A stretch of 12,313 bases of DNA, taken from Defluviitaleaceae bacterium. GTDB taxonomy: Bacteria; Bacillota; Clostridia; Lachnospirales; WQUN01. Under the pieces are notes generated by a model, which was given only the letters and a program-made list of their open reading frames with translations, did no database searches and was not told the DNA's origin. Location of the stretch: positions 1-12,313 of the forward strand of contig WRKK01000314.1 of assembly GCA_009782245.1 (NCBI GenBank). Direction: 5' to 3'. Below are positions 1 to 7,438 of the stretch, piece after piece; position 1 is the first letter of the stretch, and every line of letters starts with the position of its first letter. Both the position numbers and the translations under genes were made by a program.

Positions 1-42
1 TACCCACCACAAACCCGCCCAAGTGCTTAAAACTTAAAACCT

Positions 43-275
43 AAAACCGTGGGCGCTGCCCACACCCGCCAGGGCACTGCCCTGGACCCGCAAGGGAGCG
101 CGCCCCCTTGACCCCGCAAATTTTTATGAAAGTTTTTATAATTTGCAACTGATTTTTTGGGGAACGAATTTTTGCCCCCGACCAATAAAAATTTTACGGG
201 GTCAAGGGGCGAAGTCCCTTGCGGGTTCTAAGGGCAGCGCCCTTAGCGGGGTGTGGGGCAGAGCCCCACGGTTTT
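43..275 (+). repeat. Full fold-back repeat element, copy A
   Basis: This 233-bp element starts AAAACCG and ends CGGTTTT. The left arm has three hairpin modules: GTGGGC/GCCCAC, CCAGGGC (69-75) with GCCCTGG (79-85), and a CAAGGG../..CCCTTG unit. The right arm mirrors them in inverse order: CAAGGG..CCCTTG (203-221), CTAAGGGC (228-235) with GCCCTTAG (239-246), then GTGGGGC/GCCCCAC. Between the arms is an AT-rich core (about 117-196) with its own G-run/C-run pairing. It is found again at 4145-4353 and, with inverted core, at 10896-11098. It occupies nearly all the space before the first gene. It encodes nothing convincing. Transposon-like origin (non-autonomous fold-back element) is inference. Confidence 0.9.
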
Positions 276-304
276 GACTTTGTTTGTTGAGAAGAGGAAA
301 TTTT

Positions 305-3208
305 ATGACACTAAAATTTTTTGCACAGATAAGTTTGGTGCTGGTGCTGACGGTGGTTTCTATATTTGCGGTGTTTGCTACTGGGCGTGTGGACGTTCAG
401 CCTGTTAGCCAAGCGGAAGTTGACCGTGCTATGGGGCTGTTGCAGGAGTCGCTTGCTAATCCCCGCTTTACATATATTGACTTTTTGCGGGAAAATCAGG
501 CATTGCGCGGTACAACGCCGCCGTTTGCCGAAAGTGTGCAGATTGATGCCAATATTGCGTACGGCGAGGGCCTTTCTTATGAATTGCACATTCCGCAACG
601 GGGCTTGTATGGCTTTTATTTGACCTACATTCTGCCAGACAGCACATTTAGCAATCTTGTTATTTCGCTGTTTGTCAACGGCGAGGAGCAGTTTGACGAG
701 GCGAGTACCCTCGTTTTGCCCGTGTTTTGGGAAGACGAAACTAAGGACTTTCCGCTAAACCGCTTTGGGGACGAGATTATGCCGATGCAACTGCAAATTG
801 GCGGCGAACACACCGTGCAACTGTTCGATGCTGGTTTTACCACCGATAAACCCATTCTGTTCCTGCTGGAACAAGGCACAAACACCATCGAATTTCGCAA
901 CACAACCTCTAGCGAACTTGTTATTACTGGCTTTGGCGTGTTCTCGGAGCAAATTTTGCCAAGCCACACACCCGCAAACGCCGCAAACGCCGCTCTTATC
1001 ACGATAAACTCCATCGATTACACCCACAAAAATTCGCCGTTTGTGCAACTGCAAGCATGGCCAAACCCCGTGCTTACGCCGTTCCACCCCGTTGACCGCT
1101 TGCTGAACGTGGTCAATATGTCCAATATGGGCGACGAGGTGTTTTTTGAGGTTGACATTCCGCAAAGCGGCTATTTTCCTATCACAATCCACTCGCTGAC
1201 CGCAACGGACGATTTTTCAACGTTCGTTACAATCCGCATTAACGGCGAAATTCCCTTTGACGAGGGGCGCTCGTTCCCGCTAGAACCGTTCGGCGATGCC
1301 CGCTGGAGCAACCAAACTTTGGTTGACAACAACGGCAACCCGCTGCTTTTCTACTTCCAACAGGGGCGGAACACCGTTTCGCTTAGGACGGAACTTGCAC
1401 CCGTTGCCTATCAACTGCACCAGTTGCGGCTGTTAATCGACCACATAAACCAGTTCAGCCTTGATATACGGCGGGTTGCGGGGCGCGAGATCGACCAAAA
1501 CCGCACGTGGCGGTTTACCCGCTATGTGCCGCAAACCGTACAATATTTGGAAGCGTACGACATTATCCTGCGGGACATAATTTTTGCCCTAGCCGAACAC
1601 ACGCCCACCGAGAACCATTCCGCAATCGCAAACAACCTTATTACGGGCGTTTCGCTGTTGAACCGCTTGCGGGAACGTCCCGACGACCTGCCGCTGTTCA
1701 TTGACCTGCTAAACGGCACAGATGCCTCTGTTCTGCAAATGGCGGGGATTTCGCTTGACGGACTGAACGGCACGGTCGGGCTTATCCTCAATGCCCTGTA
1801 TCTCGGCGACCCAGCCGATTTGCCGCCCGAAAATTCCACGTTCCTACAAAACTTGGGCGCTGGCATACAGCACCTGTGGGCAAGCTACACTTCCGACAAA
1901 TTCGTCATTCGCAACCGTGAGGACGCACTCAATATTTGGGTGAACCACTCGTATTTGCACGTGGATTTGCTACAGCAGATGGTTGATGCACAATTTACGC
2001 CGACCACGGGAATCGAGGTAAACCTTAGCATGATGCCCGATGCGGGGCGGCTGATAATGGCGCGCGCGGCGGGTACAAACCCCGATGCGGCGCTGGGAAT
2101 CCCCGCATTTATGCCGTTTGAACTGGGCGCGCGCGGCGCTTTGTACGACCTCACAACTTTCCCCGATTTTTGGGAGTTTATGGGAAATCTTGTGCCAGGT
2201 GCATCGGTGGGCTACATTTTCAACGGTAGCGTGTTCGCAATCCCCGAAACGGTGGGCTTTTGGACGACCGTCTACCGCACGGATATTTTGCACCCGCTGG
2301 GAATGACCGCGCCCGACACGTGGCAAGATGTCGCCACAATGCAAGCCGAGTTGCAACGGTTTAATATGTCGTTTTTCAAGCCGATTGCCTCGGGCGTGGG
2401 CTACAAGTGGTTTTTCCAAACTTCGCCGCTAATCTACCAAAATAACGGCTTGCTATTCAGCCCAGACGGCTTGTCAACCGCAATCGACCAACCCGAATCC
2501 ATCGAAGCGATAACGTTTTTGGGCGACCTGTTCACAACGTTCGCATTGGCGGAGCAAGTGCCAGCGTTTTTTAACTCGTTCAGATTTGGGCAAACGCCTG
2601 TGGGAATCATGGACCCTGGCACATATATGTTGCTAATGAACGCCGCGCCCGAACTTTTGGGGCAATGGGACATTGCACCGTTCCCAGGCACGGAACAGGC
2701 GGACGGCAGTATTTCTCGGTGGTTTATCGCAAACGGCGTTGGCTCGGCAATTTTTGACAACACCGACCGCGCGGACGAGGCTTGGGAATTTTTCAAGTGG
2801 TATCTTAGCGCCGAGGTGCAGACCGAGTTTGCAATGGCGTTAATGGCGAACTTCAACATTTTGTGGATTTCGTCCAATCTCGCCGCCTTGGAGAACCTGC
2901 CAATCGAGTATCGGCATCGCCGCACAATCCTGGATTCCATGGAATGGCTGCGGGACGTGCCGCGCAGTCCTGGGCAATATATGCTAGAACGCCGCCTTTC
3001 CGACATTTGGAACACGATGGTATTTGACGGGACATCGGCACAAATTGCGGTTGACATGAACGTTTTGGAAATCAACCGAGAGTTCGTGCGCCGCATGGTG
3101 GAGTTCGGTTTTATTGACCAAGACGGCAACCAGCTGCGCCCGTACACCGTCCACGAGTTGGACTGGGTTTTGCAACAAATAGAAGACGCTAGGAGGTTGA
3201 CAAGTTGA
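305..3208 (+). CDS. Large extracellular solute-binding protein with tandem beta-sandwich domains
   Basis: Probable substrate receptor of a sugar-type ABC importer, acting outside the membrane. The ATG at 305 is chosen because AGAGGAAA lies just upstream; an in-frame TTG at 284 would have no such site. The product is 967 residues, about twice the length of a normal solute-binding protein. Residues 1-26 are a hydrophobic export signal (Ala-rich end FAVFA-TG). Residues about 80-215 and 278-380 look like two related beta-sandwich (carbohydrate-binding-like) domains: both carry an HIPQ/DIPQ-G-Y start, a VNGEE/INGEI-F-DE turn, and a QGTNTIEF/QGRNTVSL end strand. A helical linker (380-535) follows. 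Residues about 540-940 resemble the extracellular solute-binding protein family 1 fold, with an IAPFPG strand near 790 and an EAWEFFKWYLS helix near 825-835. No cysteine was seen, so no lipobox. The stop overlaps the start of permease 1. Family call is fairly firm; the substrate is unknown. Confidence 0.86.
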   Translation: MTLKFFAQISLVLVLTVVSIFAVFATGRVDVQPVSQAEVDRAMGLLQESLANPRFTYIDFLRENQALRGTTPPFAESVQIDANIAYGEGLSYELHIPQRGLYGFYLTYILPDSTFSNLVISLFVNGEEQFDEASTLVLPVFWEDETKDFPLNRFGDEIMPMQLQIGGEHTVQLFDAGFTTDKPILFLLEQGTNTIEFRNTTSSELVITGFGVFSEQILPSHTPANAANAALITINSIDYTHKNSPFVQLQAWPNPVLTPFHPVDRLLNVVNMSNMGDEVFFEVDIPQSGYFPITIHSLTATDDFSTFVTIRINGEIPFDEGRSFPLEPFGDARWSNQTLVDNNGNPLLFYFQQGRNTVSLRTELAPVAYQLHQLRLLIDHINQFSLDIRRVAGREIDQNRTWRFTRYVPQTVQYLEAYDIILRDIIFALAEHTPTENHSAIANNLITGVSLLNRLRERPDDLPLFIDLLNGTDASVLQMAGISLDGLNGTVGLILNALYLGDPADLPPENSTFLQNLGAGIQHLWASYTSDKFVIRNREDALNIWVNHSYLHVDLLQQMVDAQFTPTTGIEVNLSMMPDAGRLIMARAAGTNPDAALGIPAFMPFELGARGALYDLTTFPDFWEFMGNLVPGASVGYIFNGSVFAIPETVGFWTTVYRTDILHPLGMTAPDTWQDVATMQAELQRFNMSFFKPIASGVGYKWFFQTSPLIYQNNGLLFSPDGLSTAIDQPESIEAITFLGDLFTTFALAEQVPAFFNSFRFGQTPVGIMDPGTYMLLMNAAPELLGQWDIAPFPGTEQADGSISRWFIANGVGSAIFDNTDRADEAWEFFKWYLSAEVQTEFAMALMANFNILWISSNLAALENLPIEYRHRRTILDSMEWLRDVPRSPGQYMLERRLSDIWNTMVFDGTSAQIAVDMNVLEINREFVRRMVEFGFIDQDGNQLRPYTVHELDWVLQQIEDARRLTS
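3191..3207 (+). promoter_or_regulatory. Strong ribosome binding site deciding a TTG start
   Basis: AGGAGG at 3191-3196 lies 8 bases before TTG (3205-3207). The TTG overlaps the TGA stop (3206-3208) of the upstream gene. The first in-frame ATG (3256) has no comparable site. The arrangement indicates translational coupling between binding protein and permease. Confidence 0.8.
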
Positions 3209-4146
3209 CAGCCGCAAACAACACAAAAAGTCCGCTATCTCGCATAAAAACGAGCATGAGCACCGCCAGCGACGGGTTTCACGCCTTTTTGCTACTGCTG
3301 CCGTATGGGATTCTGTTTTCGATGTTTATCGCAATCCCCATTTTGGTGGCGTTTGGGCTTTCGTTTACCTATTTTGATTTGGTGCAAGCGCCCACTTTTG
3401 CGGGGCTAACCAACTACATTGCGTTGCTAACGCAGGACACGATATTTTTTCAGCACGTATTGCCCAACACGTTGCAGTTTGCGATAATCGTGGGCCCAGG
3501 CGGCTACATGATAGCGTTTATGATGGCGTGGATTTTGGCACAGATTCAGGCATTGCCGCGCACAATTTTCGCCCTGTTTTTGTATATGCCGTCCCTTGCA
3601 CCTGGCGTGTTTGTCGGCGTTTTGTGGACGACCATATTTTCGGGCAACCAGCACGGCTACGTAAACGCCCTTTTGCTAAACTGGAACTTAATCGACCAGC
3701 CGCTCCAATTCCTGCAATCGCCCGAGCATTTGATGAACATAATGATAATAGTCTCGCTGTGGAGTGCTATGGGAATCGGCTTTTTGGCGATGTTGGCGGG
3801 AATCCTCAACATAAACGAAGAATTATACGAGGCCGCCTACATTGACGGAATCCGCAACCGTTTCCAAGAAATAATCTACATAACAATTCCGTCCGTACGC
3901 CCACAAATGCTCTTCGGGGCAGTAATGGCAATAGTCGGCGCGTTCAACGCAGGAGCAATCGGCGTTACCCTAAGCGGCGCAAACCCAACCCCCCAAAACG
4001 CAGGCCAACTAATAACCAACCACATCGACGATTTCGCCTTTATCCGTTTCGAGATGGGCTACGCCGCCGCAATCAGCGTCGTACTACTCTGCATGGTCTG
4101 GGTTTTTTCAAAATTAACATACAAATTCTTCGGGGATACTGACTAA
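3205..4146 (+). CDS. ABC sugar-type permease, pair 1, first subunit (LplB/UgpA-like)
   Basis: Inner-membrane subunit of a carbohydrate-type ABC importer, 313 residues, normal for the family. The TTG start is chosen from the AGGAGG site 8 bases upstream. A hydrophilic N-terminus (1-24) is followed by about six membrane segments, starting with one near residues 26-56. The cytoplasmic EAA loop that docks the ATPase is clear: EAAYIDG at 209-215 followed by a TIPSVRP segment ending near 233. The N-terminal pattern (LLLLPYGILFSMFIAIPI) and the length fit the MalF/UgpA/LplB side of the heterodimer. Its partner is the next gene, 4380-5255, although repeat copy B separates them. The last two bases of its TAA stop already belong to that repeat. 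No ATPase gene is nearby. Confidence 0.92.
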   Translation: MTAANNTKSPLSRIKTSMSTASDGFHAFLLLLPYGILFSMFIAIPILVAFGLSFTYFDLVQAPTFAGLTNYIALLTQDTIFFQHVLPNTLQFAIIVGPGGYMIAFMMAWILAQIQALPRTIFALFLYMPSLAPGVFVGVLWTTIFSGNQHGYVNALLLNWNLIDQPLQFLQSPEHLMNIMIIVSLWSAMGIGFLAMLAGILNINEELYEAAYIDGIRNRFQEIIYITIPSVRPQMLFGAVMAIVGAFNAGAIGVTLSGANPTPQNAGQLITNHIDDFAFIRFEMGYAAAISVVLLCMVWVFSKLTYKFFGDTD

Positions 4147-4353
4147 AACCGTGGGGCTCTGCCCCACACCCCGCTAAGGGCGCTGCCCTTAGAACCCGCA
4201 AGGAGCGCGCCCCTTGACCCGCATATTTTTTATGGAAATTTTGTAATCTGTAAATGGATTTTGGGGCAGACGAATTTTTGCCCCCAACCAATAAAAATTT
4301 TACGGGGTCAAGGGGCGAAGTCCCTTGCGGGTGTGGGCAGAGCCCACGGTTTT
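4145..4353 (+). repeat. Full fold-back repeat element, copy B
   Basis: 209-bp copy with termini AAAACCG and CGGTTTT, same core orientation as copy A. The left arm has three modules: GTGGGGC/GCCCCAC, CTAAGGGC (4174-4181) with GCCCTTAG (4185-4192), and CAAGG../..CCTTG. The right arm has only the CAAGGG..CCCTTG and GTGGGC..GCCCAC modules, so the middle hairpin is missing on that side. The core (about 4225-4305) is diverged from A but keeps a TTGGGGCA / TTGCCCCCAA stem. The element abuts the upstream stop codon and ends about 13 bases before the next ribosome binding site, so it must lie within the operon transcript if the genes are co-transcribed. Confidence 0.9.
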
Positions 4354-4379
4354 GATTTTGAGATTGAGAGGTTGACAAA

Positions 4380-5255
4380 ATGCGAAAATCAAATTATCAG
4401 GGCATGAAGATAAATCCGACCAGGTTTCATTATTCGCAGTTGAAGTTTTATATGATACTTGTGCCGATTTCGATTTTTATGCTGTTGCCGATTTTGTTTA
4501 TTGTGAGCAATGCGTTTAAGCCGATAGATGAGTTGTTTCGGTTTCCGCCCACTTTTATTGTGGAACGGCCGACTTTTGCTAATTTTCGGTATATAATGCG
4601 GGTTACGCAGGGCACGGGCGTACCAATGAGCCGCTTTTTGATAAATACGCTGGTGGTTACGGTTATTACGGTTATTTCCACGATTGGCATAACGGCGATG
4701 ACGGGCTACGCACTTAGCAAGAAAAAATTCCGTGCCAAGGAGCTGCTGTTCAAAATAAACCAAGCGGCACTAATGTTTGTGCCAGCCGCCGTGGGAATCC
4801 CTCGGTATTTGGTCATAATAAACTCGGGGCTGAATAATAATTTTTTGGCACACATTATCCCGTTTTTGGCGATGCCAGTCGGGCTGTTTTTGGTCAAGCA
4901 ATTTATCGACCAAGTGCCAGATTCACTCATCGAAGCGGCGCGCATTGACGGTGCGGGCGAACTTATGGTAATGTGGCGGATTGTGTTTCCGCTGATTGTG
5001 CCAGCCATGGCAACCGTGGCAATAATCACGTTTCAGGCAGTTTGGGGCGCAACCGAGGCCAGTGCAATGTTCATTGAAGACGACACGCTACGCACGTTTG
5101 CGTTTTACCTCGGCACGATTGCAGTCGGCGATAACCCCATGATGGCGGGGGTCGGCGCGGCGGCAGGGCTAATTATGTTTGTGCCAAACCTGGTAATCTT
5201 CATAGCCATGCAATCGCGCGTAATGAGTACAATGAGCCATTCAGGCATAAAGTAG
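4380..5255 (+). CDS. ABC carbohydrate-type permease, pair 1, second subunit (LplC/UgpE-like)
   Basis: Second membrane subunit of importer pair 1, 291 residues. The ATG at 4380 has GAGAGG at 4366-4371, 8 bases upstream. The protein begins with a basic stretch, then a membrane segment (about 23-46) and the PTFANFRYI motif (64-72) after FRFPPTFIVERP, typical of the MalG/UgpE/LplC side. The segment near 90-118 ends in GYALSKKKFR, another family hallmark. The EAA loop is canonical: EAARIDGAG at 185-193, followed by a FPLIVPA segment. Five to six further membrane segments are visible. It should pair with 3205-4146. The gene begins right after repeat copy B and ends 8 bases before the propeller/Yip1 gene, with a weak AGGTGG between. 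Confidence 0.92.
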   Translation: MRKSNYQGMKINPTRFHYSQLKFYMILVPISIFMLLPILFIVSNAFKPIDELFRFPPTFIVERPTFANFRYIMRVTQGTGVPMSRFLINTLVVTVITVISTIGITAMTGYALSKKKFRAKELLFKINQAALMFVPAAVGIPRYLVIINSGLNNNFLAHIIPFLAMPVGLFLVKQFIDQVPDSLIEAARIDGAGELMVMWRIVFPLIVPAMATVAIITFQAVWGATEASAMFIEDDTLRTFAFYLGTIAVGDNPMMAGVGAAAGLIMFVPNLVIFIAMQSRVMSTMSHSGIK

Positions 5256-5263
5256 GTGGCAAA

Positions 5264-7438
5264 ATGAGAAAATTTGGAAAATTGGAAAAACTGAAAACAA
5301 ATCCACCAAAATTTAGCGGGTCAAGGGGCGCGCTCCTTGCGGGGGTGTGGGGGCAGCGCCACCACGGTTTTAAGGTTTTAGCAATAATGTTAGTTTTGAT
5401 TGCCTTAAATTTGGTGGAAGTTTCGGCATCGGGTGCGAACACGACGGTAACTTTTGCGGTAAACCGCATGGGTTGGGCAGTGCGTACGCAAGATGCCTAT
5501 TTGCCGAACATGAATATTGTTGATTTGGGGCTTTCCGAGCCGCAATCGATGGTTTTTGGCGAAAATAATTTGCTGTACATTGCGGACACGGGCAACCGCC
5601 GCATTTTGGTGTTTGATACGACCGACAACACCGTTTTCGCCGAGTTCACGTTTGACGGCTTTAACACGCCGCGCGGCGTTTTTGTTACGCCCGATAATCG
5701 GCTGTATGTGGCGGACGCTTTGGCTGGCTCGGTGTTCATTTTGGACGCACTAACGGGCGAACATTTGCGAACCCACACCGCCCCGCAAGCGATGACGTTC
5801 GGCGAAACGCCGTTCGCGCCCAACCGTGTTGCGGTGGACATTCGGGGCAATATGTACATTGTGGGCGAGGGCGTTTTTGCGGGGATTATCCAACTATCGT
5901 CCGAGGGCGAGTTTTTGGGATTTTTCGCCTCCAACCAAACAACCCGCACATTTTTGCAAATGCTGCAAGATACATTTTTCACGGAGGCACAGCGGCAGGG
6001 CTTGGCAGACCGCTTGCCAGCCACGTTTTCGGGCGTTACGGTAGATAGGCGCGGCGTGGTTTACACGTCCACGATGGTTGCCACGCCTGGCGGCGGCGGG
6101 GGCGGCGGGTTTGGCGGCGGGGGCGGCGGCGGAACAGCCCTGCAACGCCACAATATGGCGGGTCGCAACACAATCCAGCACCCTATCCCGTTCGCATTTT
6201 TAAGCGATGTCCACGTGGACGATGCTGGCTTTATTTACGTGTCCACAACAGGCGGAATTATCGCAGTTTTCACGAATGACGGCGAGCTGATTTTCTTCTT
6301 CCAAGGCGGCTGGCAGTCGCCCGACGATGTGGCTGGCTGGTTTCAGTCGTTGCAAGGTATAGCGGTCGCTGATAACGGCGAAATTTGGGCGTTGGATTCC
6401 ACTCGCAACTTTTTGCAAAGTTTCACGCCAACAGAGTACGCACAAACCGTGTTTTCCGCCCTTTCGCTGTTCAACTCGGGCTTGTACGAGGAATCCGCCG
6501 TTATGTGGAACGAAGTTTTGCGGCACAACCAGATGAGCGTTCTCGCACACGTGGGGCTGGGCAGGTCTAGCCTACAGCAACAAAATTTCAACCTAGCCAT
6601 GAGTTCGTTTTACCTAGCCAACCACCGAGATTACTACAGCGCCGCATTTTGGGAGGTTCGCAATGCGTGGCTAATGCGAAACCTTGCCCCCATTCTGATA
6701 GGCGTGTTTATCCTGTTTTTGGCGATGTCGATAGTTCGCAATTTTGACCGCCGCCGAGTGGTTGGAACGCAGGTTGACAAAATTCGCACCTCTATAATGC
6801 AGGAAAAGCACATAAAAAACGCAATGTTCGCATTTAGCGTTGCCAGACACCCAATAAACAGCTACTACGACATGAAGCACGTGGGAAAAGGCTCTGTGGG
6901 CGGGGCGGCGTTCCATTTTGTGTTGTTTTTCTTGGCGTATCTGCTGTACAACACGTCTATGGGATTTTTGCTACAATTTACGGACGTTGCCAACATTGAT
7001 TTTACGGCGGTAATTGGCGGTTTCTTCGCCGTGTTTGTGCTGTTCGTTTTCTGCAATTATCTGGTAACTTCCATAAACGACGGCGAGGGCAGCGTTCGCG
7101 ACATTTTCAAGCTAGTATCATACGCAATGTTCCCCATGACAATAACGCTGTTCGGCGTGGTGCTGCTTTCGCACATAATCACGCAAAACGAGGTTTTTCT
7201 GCTACAATTCACGCTACTTTTCGGCGGCATCTACACAATAAGCGTCCTACTGCTAGGCCTGCAAGAAATCCACGATTACACATTCCGCCAAAACATCAAA
7301 AGCCTACTAATAACAGCCGTCTTCATGCTAATCGGCATTGTAGTAATCTTCAACCTAACGGTACTTTTCGGCGAAATCTGGAACTTTTTTGAATCGATAA
7401 TAATGGAGGTGTACGCCAGTGTTATGGGATTATATTAG
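5264..7438 (+). CDS. NHL beta-propeller / TPR / Yip1-domain membrane protein
   Basis: 724 residues. Residues 37-56 form a hydrophobic signal or anchor. Residues about 85-390 contain six NHL-like strands units (e.g. LLYIADTGNRRILVFD 102-117, RLYVADALAGSVFILD 146-161, GFIYVSTTGGIIAVFT 322-337), predicting a six-bladed propeller outside the cell. Residues about 390-460 look like two TPR-type helices (SALSLFNSGLYEESAVMW; VGLGRSSLQQQNFNLAM). A membrane segment lies at about 473-491. Residues about 520-715 match a Yip1-type domain with some five membrane segments. One propeller loop is a glycine run (276-290). Residues about 17-36 are encoded by repeat half-copy D. ATG 5264 is preferred since it gives a basic N-region before the hydrophobic stretch; its ribosome site is weak (AGGTGG 5254-5259). 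ATG 5387, after the repeat, is an alternative. Function is unknown; position between permease pairs suggests a surface or assembly role in the uptake system. Confidence 0.82.
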   Translation: MRKFGKLEKLKTNPPKFSGSRGALLAGVWGQRHHGFKVLAIMLVLIALNLVEVSASGANTTVTFAVNRMGWAVRTQDAYLPNMNIVDLGLSEPQSMVFGENNLLYIADTGNRRILVFDTTDNTVFAEFTFDGFNTPRGVFVTPDNRLYVADALAGSVFILDALTGEHLRTHTAPQAMTFGETPFAPNRVAVDIRGNMYIVGEGVFAGIIQLSSEGEFLGFFASNQTTRTFLQMLQDTFFTEAQRQGLADRLPATFSGVTVDRRGVVYTSTMVATPGGGGGGGFGGGGGGGTALQRHNMAGRNTIQHPIPFAFLSDVHVDDAGFIYVSTTGGIIAVFTNDGELIFFFQGGWQSPDDVAGWFQSLQGIAVADNGEIWALDSTRNFLQSFTPTEYAQTVFSALSLFNSGLYEESAVMWNEVLRHNQMSVLAHVGLGRSSLQQQNFNLAMSSFYLANHRDYYSAAFWEVRNAWLMRNLAPILIGVFILFLAMSIVRNFDRRRVVGTQVDKIRTSIMQEKHIKNAMFAFSVARHPINSYYDMKHVGKGSVGGAAFHFVLFFLAYLLYNTSMGFLLQFTDVANIDFTAVIGGFFAVFVLFVFCNYLVTSINDGEGSVRDIFKLVSYAMFPMTITLFGVVLLSHIITQNEVFLLQFTLLFGGIYTISVLLLGLQEIHDYTFRQNIKSLLITAVFMLIGIVVIFNLTVLFGEIWNFFESIIMEVYASVMGLY
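5311..5371 (+). repeat. Repeat half-copy D, inside a coding sequence
   Basis: TTTAGCGGGTCAAGG followed by a CAAGG..CCTTG module and a degenerate GTGGGGGC/GCCACCAC module ending CGGTTTT matches the right arm of copy C (11021-11098) without its loop insertion. It lies in frame within the propeller/Yip1 gene and encodes about residues 17-36 (SGSRGALLAG core), directly before the hydrophobic export segment. No left arm or core is present here. Confidence 0.88.
6089..6133 (+). repeat. Low-complexity glycine codon run (Gly7-Phe-Gly7)
   Basis: Fifteen codons of GGC/GGG with a single TTT in the middle encode seven glycines, phenylalanine and seven glycines (residues 276-290) in a loop between propeller strands of the NHL/Yip1 protein. 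It is GC-only apart from the central codon and could be prone to slippage in whole-codon steps. A flexible loop is the simplest reading. Confidence 0.9.
7405..7421 (+). promoter_or_regulatory. Ribosome binding site deciding a GTG start
   Basis: GGAGG at 7405-7409 lies inside the end of the propeller/Yip1 gene, 9 bases before GTG 7419-7421. It supports starting the DUF5696-like gene upstream of repeat half-copy E, which makes the repeat coding. The two genes overlap by 20 bases in different frames. Confidence 0.75.

Noticed and set aside
108..142. Promoter in repeat copy A: TTGACC (108-113) and TATAAT (137-142)
   Set aside because: The spacing is 23 bases, too long for a standard promoter. 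The TATAAT is lost in copy B and points the other way in copy C. A lone -10-like box in an AT-rich core is weak evidence.
305..384. Lipoprotein signal on the binding protein
   Set aside because: The N-terminal region ends FAVFATGRV with no cysteine, so no lipobox can be assigned.
2434..3147. Minus-strand open frame of 237 codons inside the binding-protein gene
   Set aside because: It is the antisense shadow of a well-supported gene, has no recognisable domain and no ribosome binding site, and its length is explained by the codon bias of the sense strand.
43..4353. Riboswitch or CRISPR array in the repeats
   Set aside because: The copies lie thousands of bases apart and have palindromic arms with variable modules, unlike the regular spacing of a CRISPR array. 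I see no conserved aptamer core of a known riboswitch, and half-copies lie in coding sequence.
4073..4378. Minus-strand open frame of 101 codons over copy B, and a similar plus-strand frame at 10601-11026 over copy C
   Set aside because: Both share a peptide (NQNRG-CPHPQGTSPLDPV) only because they read the same repeat in the same orientation. They also run into permease genes in the wrong frame and lack ribosome binding sites. They are repeat artefacts likely to be mis-annotated as related small proteins.
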